A stretch of 64,000 nucleotides of DNA from Candidatus Marispirochaeta associata. Lineage in GTDB: Bacteria; Spirochaetota; Spirochaetia; JC444; Marispirochaetaceae. Location of the stretch: the NCBI GenBank assembly GCA_001749745.1, contig JWTM01000060.1, positions 1-64,000 on the forward strand, read 5' to 3'. Position 1 is the stretch's first letter; each line of letters starts with the position of its first letter. Both the position numbers and the translations under genes were made by a program. Positions 35,502 through 44,308 of the stretch are shown piece after piece. The notes below the pieces were generated by a model, which was given only the letters and a program-made list of their open reading frames with translations, was not told the origin of the DNA and made no database searches.

Positions 35502-37286
35502 ATGCTCACCTCGAATCTGGCGATTCTCGACGCGCGCTTTCCGGGTTTCAGTACACGCATAAGCGAACGCTACGCTCCCGATTCCGACGCTGAGTTCTTC
35601 CGGTCCCAGTCGGGGACGCCCGGGCTGCGTCTTAAGGGACGTTACCTCTGCTCCCGCCGGGATCCCGCAGCCGACGCCGAGCGAATCATCCGCGCCCGCT
35701 TCAAGAGAGCGCCGGACCTGGCAGTCTTTCTCCATTTCGGCCTGGGCTACGAGCTGGAGGCTTTCAGACGCATCTACCCGGGTATTCCCATGCTGGTACT
35801 CGAACCGGATGTGCCGCTTTTTCTACGCACCTTGGAGTTGCGGGACATGGCCGAACTATTGCAGGCCGAGGAGTTCAATCTGCTTCTGGATGTTCCTCCC
35901 GATGCGTTGGGAGAGGTCTTGAACGACCGCCATCATGACGAGATCGAGTTTTTTCCCATCCAGAGCGTTGCCGCCCTTCACGGGGAGTACAAAGAGGCGA
36001 CCGACGAATGGTTCCGACGCTTCAATTCCCGCCGGGAGATAAATCGCAATACCCTTAAGCGCTTTGGAAAACTCTGGGTCCGCAATCTGATCCGGAATCT
36101 TCCGGTGCTGGCGCATGCCCGGCCGGCGGGTGAACTACAGGGACTGCTCGACGGCAAGCCGGCGCTGGTCCTGGCGGCAGGCCCCTCCCTGGACACCATT
36201 ATTCCCCAGATAGGAGAGCTCCGTCGCCGCATGGCGATAATCGCGGTGGATACCGCCGCCAACTGGTGCGAGGAGCATGGCGTCGTTCCCGATTTTCTGG
36301 TGGTGGTAGACCCTCAATACTGGAATACCCGCCACCTGGACGGGATTACCGCCGCCCAGTGCCTGGTTTCCGAGTCTTCCACCCATCCCCGGGTCTTTCG
36401 CAAGCTAAAGGGCAGGCGCTACTTCTGCTCCTCCCTCTTTCCCTTGGGGAACTATCTGGAACGGAGTCTTCGTATCTACGGTACCCTCGGCGCCGGCGGT
36501 TCGGTGGCCACCACCGCCTGGGATTTTGCCCGCTTTCTCGGCGCCGGCGAGATCTACTGCGCCGGCCTCGACTTGGGCTATCCGGAGCTAAAGACCCACT
36601 ACCGGGGAAGTCTCTTCGAGGAGCTTTCCCACCTCTGGGCCGACCGGCTCAATCCCGCCATGGGGCAGCATTTCAGGGTACTCCGGGACGGCAGTCCACT
36701 GACAGCCGAATCTTCATCTGGAGGCGAGGTCTTGAGCGACCGCCGCCTGATCCTCTATCGCTGGTGGTTCGAGAACCGCCTCAAGGAGCCCCAGACGCCG
36801 CCCAGCTTCACCCTCTCCCCCGGAGGGGTAAAAATCGCCGGAATGGGACTGAAACGGTCGCAGGAGCTCACTGAGCTGCCGGAAATCCGGCGGGAACTCG
36901 ATCTCTGCCTGCCGGGGCCGGAAGAGCCGGGGACCGGGTTTACGAGAGAGACCTCAGAATTGGAATCATCGCTGCAAGAGGCGTTGGAAAAGCTCACCAC
37001 ACTCTTAGAGGAGCTGGAGCAACTCTGTCGCGAAGCCCTGGGGCTGATCGAATCGGATCTCCCTTTCGAACAGCGTGTATCCTCCTTAAGCGATATCGAT
37101 CAACGCATTATGGAGAGCGGTGCTAAGGAGATTGCGGGCTTTCTCATCGATGCCAGTCCCGAGGGCGGCACGGATCCGCTGGATGCATCCCGCAAACTCT
37201 ATTCCGCCATAGGAGATTCCGCAGCCTACCACCGACGCCTCCTGGCTCAATCCCGCCTCTCCGCGGACGCGGGAAATCTTCTATAA
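35502..37286 (+). CDS. DUF115 / motility accessory factor (Maf) glycosyltransferase candidate
   Basis: 594 residues. The central part has the DUF115 (MptE-like) hallmark KPALVLAAGPSLDTIIPQIGELRRRMAIIAVDTAANWCEEHGVVPDFLVVVDPQYWN, and further down GAGGSVATTAWDFARFLGAGEIYCAGLDLGYPELKTH. Maf proteins transfer nonulosonic or related sugars to flagellin in other bacteria, and Treponema flagellins are glycosylated. Substrate and target here are inference. The N-terminal 180 residues and a Leu/Glu-rich C-terminal coil flank the domain. It follows the PBP gene with no gap and is closed by the terminator at 37376-37414. Confidence 0.85.
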   Translation: MLTSNLAILDARFPGFSTRISERYAPDSDAEFFRSQSGTPGLRLKGRYLCSRRDPAADAERIIRARFKRAPDLAVFLHFGLGYELEAFRRIYPGIPMLVLEPDVPLFLRTLELRDMAELLQAEEFNLLLDVPPDALGEVLNDRHHDEIEFFPIQSVAALHGEYKEATDEWFRRFNSRREINRNTLKRFGKLWVRNLIRNLPVLAHARPAGELQGLLDGKPALVLAAGPSLDTIIPQIGELRRRMAIIAVDTAANWCEEHGVVPDFLVVVDPQYWNTRHLDGITAAQCLVSESSTHPRVFRKLKGRRYFCSSLFPLGNYLERSLRIYGTLGAGGSVATTAWDFARFLGAGEIYCAGLDLGYPELKTHYRGSLFEELSHLWADRLNPAMGQHFRVLRDGSPLTAESSSGGEVLSDRRLILYRWWFENRLKEPQTPPSFTLSPGGVKIAGMGLKRSQELTELPEIRRELDLCLPGPEEPGTGFTRETSELESSLQEALEKLTTLLEELEQLCREALGLIESDLPFEQRVSSLSDIDQRIMESGAKEIAGFLIDASPEGGTDPLDASRKLYSAIGDSAAYHRRLLAQSRLSADAGNLL

Positions 37287-37314
37287 AATCTCTTTTCCCG
37301 GCTTACCGGAGGCC

Positions 37315-37342
37315 TAAAGTTTCCAGCCGGATCGGCCGAACA
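37315..37342 (+). promoter_or_regulatory. sigma28-like promoter without a downstream gene
   Basis: A perfect TAAAGTTT (37315-37322) is followed by GCCGAACA (37335-37342), 6 of 8 matches to GCCGATAA, with 16 bases instead of 15 between TAAA and the -10. No + strand gene follows before the terminator at 37376-37414, so any transcript would be short. Confidence 0.3.
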
Positions 37343-37348
37343 GTAGAG

Positions 37349-37414
37349 TAAGAAGGGTAACAACAACGCTCTTTTAACGGTATGCTAAACGACGTCCAGG
37401 CATACCGTTTTTTT
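37349..37414 (+). ncRNA. possible short sigma28-dependent RNA
   Basis: Assuming start near 37349 from the promoter-like element at 37315-37342, the product would be about 65 nt ending in the intrinsic terminator. It is not known to me, and the terminator alone can be explained as the end of the Maf operon. The RNA has no GGA, so it would not be a CsrA sponge. Confidence 0.2.
37376..37414 (+). terminator. rho-independent terminator of the PBP-Maf operon
   Basis: AACGGTATGC (37376-37385) pairs with GCATACCGTT (37400-37409), a perfect 10-bp stem with a 14-base loop, directly followed by a T-run (37408-37414). It points to the right and ends + strand transcription. It does not serve the minus-strand kinase gene, whose stop codon overlaps the T-run. 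Confidence 0.88.
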
Positions 37415-39221
37415 ATGCCCTTTTCGTTGTTCCGACCAGCGCATCGAAGCGAAGGTAGTCGGCCTGCACCGGAAAACCGCCGATCAGCATACGGGAGAAG
37501 GGACTCATCTCCTGCTGCCTCAGTTCAAGCATCTCCGGTGATAACTCTTCTGTAAAGAGGATTTCGTCCACCAGCAGATAGAAGCGGAAGCCTTGATCAT
37601 CAATCAGGAGGAGCTCCTCATTCTCGGGGTAGCCGTCGATCCAGAAGAGATAGCCGTCGCAGGTATAGACGGGCAGCCCGCGGTAATAGACCCGGGAATC
37701 GGTCTCCCGGGAGAAAAAACCGCTCTTTGGCAGCTCCTTCTCGATAAGGGCGCGCTGATCGAGGGCGATGAGCCGTGATTTATGTCTGGCGAACTGAATC
37801 AGCCGGGAGGATCCGGCCATCGGGATGGTCACCGTAAAGAGGGTCCCCCCTTCCTTCCGGGGTTCCAGCCTCAGATCTGCTCCGGCGATAGCCGCCAGGC
37901 CTTGGGAGACGATATCCAATCCGACGCCTCGTCCCGCATGCAGAGAGGCGTCCTCGCTGGTGCTGAAGCCGGGAGTCGCCAGAATATGCAGTAGCGGCGC
38001 CGCCGCGTCGAGCCCGGCCTCGGCCGCCCTGGCCCGGACGCCCGCTTCGTCGATCCCCTTACCGTCATCGGATATGCGGATAAGTAGCTCTTCGGCCTCC
38101 CTCGCGTAACTGAGTTTGATCTCTCCCCGAGGTGATTTATTGAGGCGCAGGCGTTCGCTCTTCTCCTCGATCCCGTGGCTGACGGCATTACGTAGAATCT
38201 GAACCAGAGAGGGTCGCAGGCTACGGGCGAGCCAGCGCTCCAAAGGGACCTCCCGGCCCTGGATATCGCAGCGAGCCTCCTTCCCCTGCTCTTCCGCGCT
38301 CTGCTGCACGATGGCCTGCAGGTCGGCAAAAACCGTACCGAAGGGAATGAAGCGGGTCTGCTGGAGAGCGTCGTCCAAGGCCTTGAAGGCATCGTCCTCT
38401 TCCGTATGGGCAAGCCTGGCCTGAAGGGCCCGGTTCCAGACCAGGTTGAGCTGCTCCGCAGGGAGGGAGACGGCTTCCCGGGAGTCGATACGGGGCGTCA
38501 CGCTCGGCGAGCGCTCGGCCGGCAAATGCTGTTCCCAGGCCAGCCGACTCAAGAAGACTCGACGGACCTGATCGATGTTAACCGATGCAAAGAGATCTGC
38601 TTCGGGCCGGTCGGTGGTGAAATAGAAGCCGACCCGACTCAGCTCCTCATCCATGGGGGACCCCAGATCGGGGGTGGTTCGAATCACATTGACTTGTTGC
38701 TCCAGGTTGTTGAGGATCAACACCGCCTTGATATATTTCATCTCGGTTTCCGGATCGAAGTCGCAGATCATCCGGTAGAGCGACTCCCCCCGGTCCCTGG
38801 ATTCGGCGAGGAGTATCAGCTCGAACTCACCGAAAGGGGTTTCGCCGCCCGGGCTGGGAATTATCTCATCCTGCTGTTCCGCCTCAGTCTCCTGGGGCGT
38901 ACCGAAGCTCTCCTCTCCCAACTCCTGGGTAATCGTCTCCGCGATTCCGGCGGCGGCGGTGAAGAGCTGGTTAAGATAGCTCTCATTCCCGAAGTCCTCC
39001 CGCAGTTCGTGCAGGACCGATTCGGCCCGGTGGGCATGCTCGGCTATACGGGAGTGCTCGAGGTGGGCTGCCTCGGATTTTATACTGTGGAAGAGCCTGA
39101 AGGCCTCGTCCAGGTCCTCCCTCTGGGCCTGACCGGTCTCGAAGCGCGCTAAGAGCGGTTCCAATTTATCGAGAAACTGGCGGGTATCTTTTCTGAATAT
39201 GGTTTCAAGGTTTGAACTCAC
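37413..39221 (-). CDS. CheA-like histidine kinase (Hpt, HATPase, CheW-like domains)
   Basis: 602 residues. The N-terminus is an Hpt domain with the phospho-accepting His45 in FHSIKSEAAH. A middle domain (about 130-245) is not clearly a CheA P2. The ATPase domain has the N box QILRNAVSHGIE, DDGKGID, GFSTSEDA and GRGVGLDIV. The C-terminal 130 residues are a diverged CheW-like domain. Compared with standard CheA the dimerisation segment is short. There are no cheW, cheY or receptor genes beside it. It ends the fliA-fapA-Hsp70 operon, so a role in motility or differentiation control is plausible but unproven. Confidence 0.82.
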   Translation of the reverse strand: MSSNLETIFRKDTRQFLDKLEPLLARFETGQAQREDLDEAFRLFHSIKSEAAHLEHSRIAEHAHRAESVLHELREDFGNESYLNQLFTAAAGIAETITQELGEESFGTPQETEAEQQDEIIPSPGGETPFGEFELILLAESRDRGESLYRMICDFDPETEMKYIKAVLILNNLEQQVNVIRTTPDLGSPMDEELSRVGFYFTTDRPEADLFASVNIDQVRRVFLSRLAWEQHLPAERSPSVTPRIDSREAVSLPAEQLNLVWNRALQARLAHTEEDDAFKALDDALQQTRFIPFGTVFADLQAIVQQSAEEQGKEARCDIQGREVPLERWLARSLRPSLVQILRNAVSHGIEEKSERLRLNKSPRGEIKLSYAREAEELLIRISDDGKGIDEAGVRARAAEAGLDAAAPLLHILATPGFSTSEDASLHAGRGVGLDIVSQGLAAIAGADLRLEPRKEGGTLFTVTIPMAGSSRLIQFARHKSRLIALDQRALIEKELPKSGFFSRETDSRVYYRGLPVYTCDGYLFWIDGYPENEELLLIDDQGFRFYLLVDEILFTEELSPEMLELRQQEMSPFSRMLIGGFPVQADYLRFDALVGTTKRA

Positions 39222-39233
39222 GGTCTGCTCCTG

Positions 39234-39884
39234 TTACTGGGCGGTCTTGAATAGCTGCAGCGAACGGCGGCGGACGAAGGTGTGACGATCCTGCATGCCC
39301 TGCAGGATTATCGGTTTGAATCCGGCCCGATCACGCATATTTCCCACCGCCTCGAGGATGCTCAGCTTTATCCGGTCGTCTCCCCTGCGGAAGAGGGCCG
39401 CCAGCTCGGGGGCCGACTGCTGAACCCGTAGTTTGCCGATCGCCTCGATCGAGGCGGCCACGACCTGGGCATCCGAGTCGTAGAGTCCCTTTCTCAGATA
39501 AGAGTAGGCGCTCGCCCGTCCGCTGTTTCCAAGGCGCATGGCGGCAAAGGCCCGCAGGTGGGGGGTTTTACCGTTGAGCAGCATACTCCCGATTTCAAAG
39601 ATCGAAGAGGCCGGGTTGGGACGGCGACGAGAGGTTTCGGCAGGTTTCGGCTGAGTTCGGCGTACCGGCCGGCTTTCCCGCACCGGAAAATCAATTATCC
39701 GCTTGGAATCGGCTGCGCTCAGATGCCGGTAGGCCTCGACCACCCGGTTAAAGGCCAGGCTGTCCGGCCTCGAGCCTGTATCCGGATGCAGCTCTTTAAC
39801 CTTGCTGCGGTAGCTTCTCTTGATGTCGTCCATGGGCGCGCCGGCGCTCAGGCCGAGGATTCGAAAACAGTCTCTATCCAGCAC
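39234..39884 (-). CDS. J-domain protein with HEAT-like repeats
   Basis: 216 residues. The first 60 form a J domain with the HPD tripeptide at 33-35 (KELHPDTGS). The C-terminal 115 residues show HEAT-repeat-like helices (FAAMRLGNSGRASAYSYLRKGLYDSDAQVVAASIEAIG). There is no G/F-rich or zinc domain, so it is not classical DnaJ. It overlaps the start of the Hsp70 paralogue's end by 11 bp and should be its dedicated co-chaperone, with HEAT repeats binding the client. Confidence 0.85.
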   Translation of the reverse strand: MLDRDCFRILGLSAGAPMDDIKRSYRSKVKELHPDTGSRPDSLAFNRVVEAYRHLSAADSKRIIDFPVRESRPVRRTQPKPAETSRRRPNPASSIFEIGSMLLNGKTPHLRAFAAMRLGNSGRASAYSYLRKGLYDSDAQVVAASIEAIGKLRVQQSAPELAALFRRGDDRIKLSILEAVGNMRDRAGFKPIILQGMQDRHTFVRRRSLQLFKTAQ

Positions 39885-41493
39885 GATTTGCCTCCCGGGC
39901 GTGGTCCAGGGCTTTCACCTCGCTTGCGAGGGTATCTAAGGCTATTATACACTCGCGAATCCGTTCTTCATCCTGTTTTTGCAGGGACTCGGCGGAGATA
40001 GCGAGGATATCCTCGATATCCTCCTTCAACTCCCGGTCGATAAGCCCTCCCCGCCTCAAGTTTAAAGCTTGAAGCTCGTCGATAAGCCGGCGTAGATGAC
40101 CGGCCCCGCGGGATTTATCCGAACCGCTTCTCGTTATCCGGGGAATCACGATCCTTTCGGAGACACCGCTTTCGCGGTCGCCGGCCTTAACGGTCAAGAG
40201 CCCGTCGGCATCTACCGTAAAGTCGACCTCGATCTGCGGCACCCCTTTCGGCGCCGAGCGTATACCGCTCAGCATAAAGCGACCGAGGGAACTGTTTTTA
40301 TCGGCGTTCAGATAGCTGCCCTGGAGAACATGGATCTCTACACTGGTCTGGTTGTCCGCCAGGGTGGTGAAGGTGCGCCGTAGGCTGCAGGGCAAGGGGG
40401 TATTGCGCTCTACCAGCTGCAGAGCCCGACCGCCGTCGATCTCCAGCCCCAGGGTATAGGGAAGCACCTCAAAATAGCTGCTGCGCCTACTGTCGGCGGG
40501 CTGGGCCGCCCGGGCCGCGCCGAGGGCCACGATCTCGCCCGGACTGCGGCGTTGAATCTTTGCGGCTGAGAAGAGCCGGCTGATCCGAGCGGCTACCGCC
40601 GGAATGCGGGACGACCCGCCGGCGAGGATCACGGTATCCACCTCATGGGGAGTCCAGCCCGCTTTTTTTAGGGTATCCAGGGTAATTCTCTCGGCCCGGG
40701 CAACGAGCGGGGCTGCCTCGCGTTCGAACACCGACCGAGAAAGCGAGATTCGATCTCCCGTCCAGCCGGTCTCCGCCTCTGTTGCGGCGCTGAGGGCTAT
40801 CTTCAGCTCCTCGGCGCACTCCATGAGCCTGGCGTCGGCCATGCCGGAGAGCCGGCCGCGGAGCTGAGCTTTAATATTGGCGTATACGATGCGGGTAAAA
40901 TCGACGCCCCCGAGCTTACTGTCGCCGCCGACGCAACGGACCCGCGCTTCCCGTGAATCGATTTCGAGCAGGGATATATCGAGGGTCCCTCCGCCGAAGT
41001 CGAAGACCGCCGTCCTGCCGACTATCTCGCTGCCGTAGGCCAAGGCGGCCGCGGTGGGTTCATTAATCAGACGCACCCGAGAAAGCCCCGCCTTCTGGGC
41101 CGCTTCCTTCGTGGCCCGTCTCTGATTCTCGTTGAAGTGGGCGGGAACCGCCAAAATCGCCGCTTCCACCGGTTGACCCAGGAAGCGGACCGCATCCTTC
41201 AGCAGCCGTTGCAGGATAAGGGCCGATAGATCAACCGGGGTGAAGATCCGATCGCCCAGGCGGCATGGAAAAGAGCTGCCCATCCGTCGCTTGAAGGAGC
41301 TCACCGTACGATCGTAGCGGCTGACGCCGCTCTTGAGCGCCTCTTCACCAACGATAATCCCCCGGTCGGGATCGTAGGTAAGCACCGATGGAGTGGAGAG
41401 ATTACCGAACCTATTGGGAATAACCCGGGGCTTCTCTCCGTCCAGGAAGGCGATGGAACTGCTGGCTGTACCGAGGTCGATTCCGATAGTCAT
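39874..41493 (-). CDS. Hsp70 (DnaK) paralogue
   Basis: 539 residues, about 100 shorter than housekeeping DnaK. The ATPase part is intact: IGIDLGTASSSIAFLDG, LINEPTAAALAYG, VFDFGGGTLDISLLEI, VILAGGSSRIPAV. The substrate domain (from about 360) is recognisable (FTTLADNQTSVEIHVLQG) but the helical lid is short. It stands with the J-HEAT gene, not with grpE or dnaJ, so it is probably a specialised chaperone. Its place between fapA and the CheA-like kinase suggests clients among flagellar or chemosensory proteins (inference). Confidence 0.9.
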   Translation of the reverse strand: MTIGIDLGTASSSIAFLDGEKPRVIPNRFGNLSTPSVLTYDPDRGIIVGEEALKSGVSRYDRTVSSFKRRMGSSFPCRLGDRIFTPVDLSALILQRLLKDAVRFLGQPVEAAILAVPAHFNENQRRATKEAAQKAGLSRVRLINEPTAAALAYGSEIVGRTAVFDFGGGTLDISLLEIDSREARVRCVGGDSKLGGVDFTRIVYANIKAQLRGRLSGMADARLMECAEELKIALSAATEAETGWTGDRISLSRSVFEREAAPLVARAERITLDTLKKAGWTPHEVDTVILAGGSSRIPAVAARISRLFSAAKIQRRSPGEIVALGAARAAQPADSRRSSYFEVLPYTLGLEIDGGRALQLVERNTPLPCSLRRTFTTLADNQTSVEIHVLQGSYLNADKNSSLGRFMLSGIRSAPKGVPQIEVDFTVDADGLLTVKAGDRESGVSERIVIPRITRSGSDKSRGAGHLRRLIDELQALNLRRGGLIDRELKEDIEDILAISAESLQKQDEERIRECIIALDTLASEVKALDHAREANRAG

Positions 41494-41498
41494 ATGCT

Positions 41499-42032
41499 TT
41501 ACCTATCGGTCTTTTCCATCAAGGAGATTATGAGTTCTACCTCTCCCACCGGACGGCCCACGCGGCTCGCAATCAGCCGGGAGTCGATCCCCTGGCGGTA
41601 GAGGCGGACTATCGATTCCCGGATATCACCGTTCTCATTTTCCGCGCTATCCTCCTCGACAGGCGCAGGCGAGGGCGCCTCCTCCTCATCTTCTACAACC
41701 TTGAGGGAAATCGGTTTACGGGAGGCAAGGTGGCTGTAGTCTGGGCGCGGCGGAGGGGACTCCTCGTCGCGCTTCTTCAACTCCCCCTGCATAATCCTCA
41801 AGCGTTTATCGGCCTGGTCGGTAGCCCGTTTCAGCCGTAAAATAGCCTCTTCCAGGAGTCTAATATTGCGTTCGGTGGTGCCGTTCAACTCGGTAACCAG
41901 GCTGTCGACCTCGGTCTCGATCTCGCCCAATATGCGCGTCGGTTTTACTGCCCGGCGAACAACGATACGAAAAATAACTAAAAACAGGATCCAGCCCAGG
42001 AGATTCAGGATCAATAGCAGGGTAAAACTCAT
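41499..42032 (-). CDS. membrane-anchored coiled-coil protein with C-terminal HTH-like segment
   Basis: 177 residues: one N-terminal membrane helix (about 3-24, FTLLLILNLLGWILFLVIFRIVV), a coiled coil (about 35-90), a Pro/Glu-rich linker and a C-terminal motif YRQGIDSRLIASRVGRPVGEVELIISL. That layout resembles the SwrB/DUF2802-type proteins encoded beside sigD in Bacillus, which activate flagellar export. The similarity is by layout, so I give no symbol. It lies 3 bp behind the next upstream gene and 6 bp before the Hsp70 gene. Confidence 0.68.
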   Translation of the reverse strand: MSFTLLLILNLLGWILFLVIFRIVVRRAVKPTRILGEIETEVDSLVTELNGTTERNIRLLEEAILRLKRATDQADKRLRIMQGELKKRDEESPPPRPDYSHLASRKPISLKVVEDEEEAPSPAPVEEDSAENENGDIRESIVRLYRQGIDSRLIASRVGRPVGEVELIISLMEKTDR

Positions 42033-42034
42033 TT

Positions 42035-42364
42035 CTATCCGGTTATGTCGATGTTATTTCCCAGATCGGGATCTTTATAATATTTAGATTCATTCTGCGA
42101 CGCCTCTTCGGATTCGCCTTCCCGTTTCTTCCGCTTGCGCCGCCGACCGCCGGCCTGTTCCTCATCTTCGTGAATCTCTTCGGGACCGTCGGAGGTGGCC
42201 TGGGTCTGATTGACGCTGCTGTCGGCGTGCTCCGACTCTTGCACCAGCTCGCTGCCGACTACCGCCTGCTGCATCAACACCCCTTCCCGCTGCTGGGCCT
42301 GTTCCTTGCCCACCTGATTCATGTGCATAAAGAGGGTTTGCAGATCGATCGGCTTAATGGACAT
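42035..42364 (-). CDS. small hydrophilic protein, unknown
   Basis: 109 residues. N-terminal 40 residues are helical (IDLQTLFMHMNQVGKEQAQQREGVLMQQAVVGSELV), the remainder is disordered and charged with a strong basic cluster GGRRRKRKKRE flanked by acidic residues. No membrane segment or known domain. ATG overlaps the stop of fapA by one base. Its position between fapA and the SwrB-like gene is the only clue; a flagellar accessory role is inference. Confidence 0.6.
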   Translation of the reverse strand: MSIKPIDLQTLFMHMNQVGKEQAQQREGVLMQQAVVGSELVQESEHADSSVNQTQATSDGPEEIHEDEEQAGGRRRKRKKREGESEEASQNESKYYKDPDLGNNIDITG

Positions 42365-44307
42365 CAGCGTTTTTTGGAGTAATCCTCCTCCAACTCCTCG
42401 TACTTGGTAATCTTGACCTCGTTCAGCTCATTCACGAAGGTGGCGCTCTTGAATTCATTGCGGATCTTCAAGGAGGCATCCTTGATTATGACCTTCACCC
42501 CGGGATAGACCTTGCCCGAGGCGGAGACCTTACCGGTGACCTTGAGGGAGCTCAGGTACTCCTGAATAGTCTCAATCTCCTTCTCGATCGACTCGCGCTT
42601 TTCGTCGATCTCGCCCTTCTGTCCCATCAGGGTACTCAGGTACTGCTCCTTCTCCTCGCCGATATCCTTCTTCATCTTGCGCAGGTTCTCTAAGGTGTGG
42701 ATGTTGCGCTCAATTTCCTCCAACTGCTCCTCGATACCTTTGAGTTCGCTCTCCAGCTCCTGAATCTTGGCCACGCTCTTGGGATCGTATCCGACCTCGA
42801 CGATCGTCTCCGCCCCGCCGATGGAACCGATATTCTTGGCGTGCACCTCTTCACTGGCCCGCAGGCGTCCGCCGACGATGGTAGCCCGTTTACCCTGACA
42901 GATAATGCGCTTGTCCGCATCGACCGTGGAGTTGATTATTCCGTCGGAGACGACGACCATATTCCCGGTGTCCACGTCGGAGTTCTCGATAAATTTGGCC
43001 CAGACGCTCTTCCCGGCGCGGATGCTGCCGCCGCCCCGGCCGTTGACTCCCTGATGGATAACGATGTCTCCTTCGGCATCCAGATCGCACTTGCCGACGG
43101 TTCCCATAACCTCGATGTTCCCGGCGGCCTTGATCTTGAATCCATCCTCCACGCCGCCCTTGACGAATACCGTGCCCAAGAAGACCACATTACCGCCGCT
43201 CTTGAGGTTGACATTGCCGTTAACCACATAGATCGGTTCTACGTTGAGCTTCTCGTTGGCGACAATCACCTGGCCGTTTATGGCGGCCACCGCGGTCATG
43301 CCGTCCTCTGAGAGCTTGACGTTCTTGCCGATACCGAGGTTTACATCCCTGCCGCTTTTGGCCGGCAGGAGCTTGCCGGTGACGCTGCGGCCGTTCTTTC
43401 CCTCACCGGGGGGTATCTTCTTGGCCAGGGCCTGGCCCTCGACCACGTTCTGAACGATATTCTGTTCCTTGAAATCGACCCGGCCGTTCTTCTCTTTGAG
43501 CTGAATCTTGTGAGCGTCGGTTTCGAAGTTGTAGATAATCTTCGCGTCCGCCCCGTCCTCCGGTTTCGTACCCTCGGCTACGAGAATCGATTCATTGTAG
43601 ACCGGCCGGTCGATGAAGCGGTGGATCGCATCCTCTTTGAGTCCGTGAACAATGGAGTTGTTCTTGAGGAAGTTCTCCACCACCTCGTAGCTCAGGTCCG
43701 CCCCGCCCTCTCCCGGAGGACGAACGACGATATAGGCCCGCATCTCGAAATCGGTGACATCCACGGTCATGATCGGATCGTTGGCCGGGTTGTAGAGGAA
43801 ATCCCCCACCGATACATACTCGTCGCCGGCCTGCTTCACAATCCTTGTAACCATTCCGCGGTCGAAATTCTCCACACCCCGGCGATCGAGGGCGTCGAGC
43901 ACCTGGCGTTCGGTGACGCGCTTGCCCTTGCCTACCGGCGGGGTAACCTTGACGAGGATTCCCTCGGGAGATAGGCGGACGAAGACCTCGCCGTCGAGAT
44001 CCTGTTCCTTCTCCATCGTCTCTCCGGCAAAACCGAGATCGATATCGAGGCTCTCCTCTTCGGGCAGGGCTTCGTCCTTGGCCTGATAGGCGATCAGGAT
44101 GCAGTCCTTCTTGCCGATGCCGAGGGTGCCCCGGCTTCCCGCTTCGAGCACCTCATATTCGATATCCTTGACCGGCAGGCCGAGCTCGATGGAGGCCTGA
44201 TTGAGGGCCTCTTCTATCGTCGGACCGCTGACATTGACCGACCGTCGGCTCTTATCCTCGGCGGCCTGGGTGCGCATATACTCCCTGAGGCGTGCGAGGG
44301 TAACCAT
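42364..44307 (-). CDS. FapA / DUF342-family protein with Jag-type N-terminus
   Basis: 647 residues. The first 75 residues resemble the Jag_N domain (TIEEALNQASIELGLPVKDIEYEVLEAGSRGTLGIG). The large DUF342 (FapA) region follows with the right-handed beta-helix-type pattern (NGNVNLKSGGNVVFLGTVFVKGGVEDG; KAAGNIEVMGTVGKCDLDAEGDIVIHQGV), and a long coiled coil (about 510-590). FapA-type proteins are encoded next to flagellar genes in several phyla and act in assembly or sensing. It is directly behind fliA, two bases apart, and is probably co-transcribed with it. Confidence 0.85.
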   Translation of the reverse strand: MVTLARLREYMRTQAAEDKSRRSVNVSGPTIEEALNQASIELGLPVKDIEYEVLEAGSRGTLGIGKKDCILIAYQAKDEALPEEESLDIDLGFAGETMEKEQDLDGEVFVRLSPEGILVKVTPPVGKGKRVTERQVLDALDRRGVENFDRGMVTRIVKQAGDEYVSVGDFLYNPANDPIMTVDVTDFEMRAYIVVRPPGEGGADLSYEVVENFLKNNSIVHGLKEDAIHRFIDRPVYNESILVAEGTKPEDGADAKIIYNFETDAHKIQLKEKNGRVDFKEQNIVQNVVEGQALAKKIPPGEGKNGRSVTGKLLPAKSGRDVNLGIGKNVKLSEDGMTAVAAINGQVIVANEKLNVEPIYVVNGNVNLKSGGNVVFLGTVFVKGGVEDGFKIKAAGNIEVMGTVGKCDLDAEGDIVIHQGVNGRGGGSIRAGKSVWAKFIENSDVDTGNMVVVSDGIINSTVDADKRIICQGKRATIVGGRLRASEEVHAKNIGSIGGAETIVEVGYDPKSVAKIQELESELKGIEEQLEEIERNIHTLENLRKMKKDIGEEKEQYLSTLMGQKGEIDEKRESIEKEIETIQEYLSSLKVTGKVSASGKVYPGVKVIIKDASLKIRNEFKSATFVNELNEVKITKYEELEEDYSKKR

Positions 44308-44308
44308 C

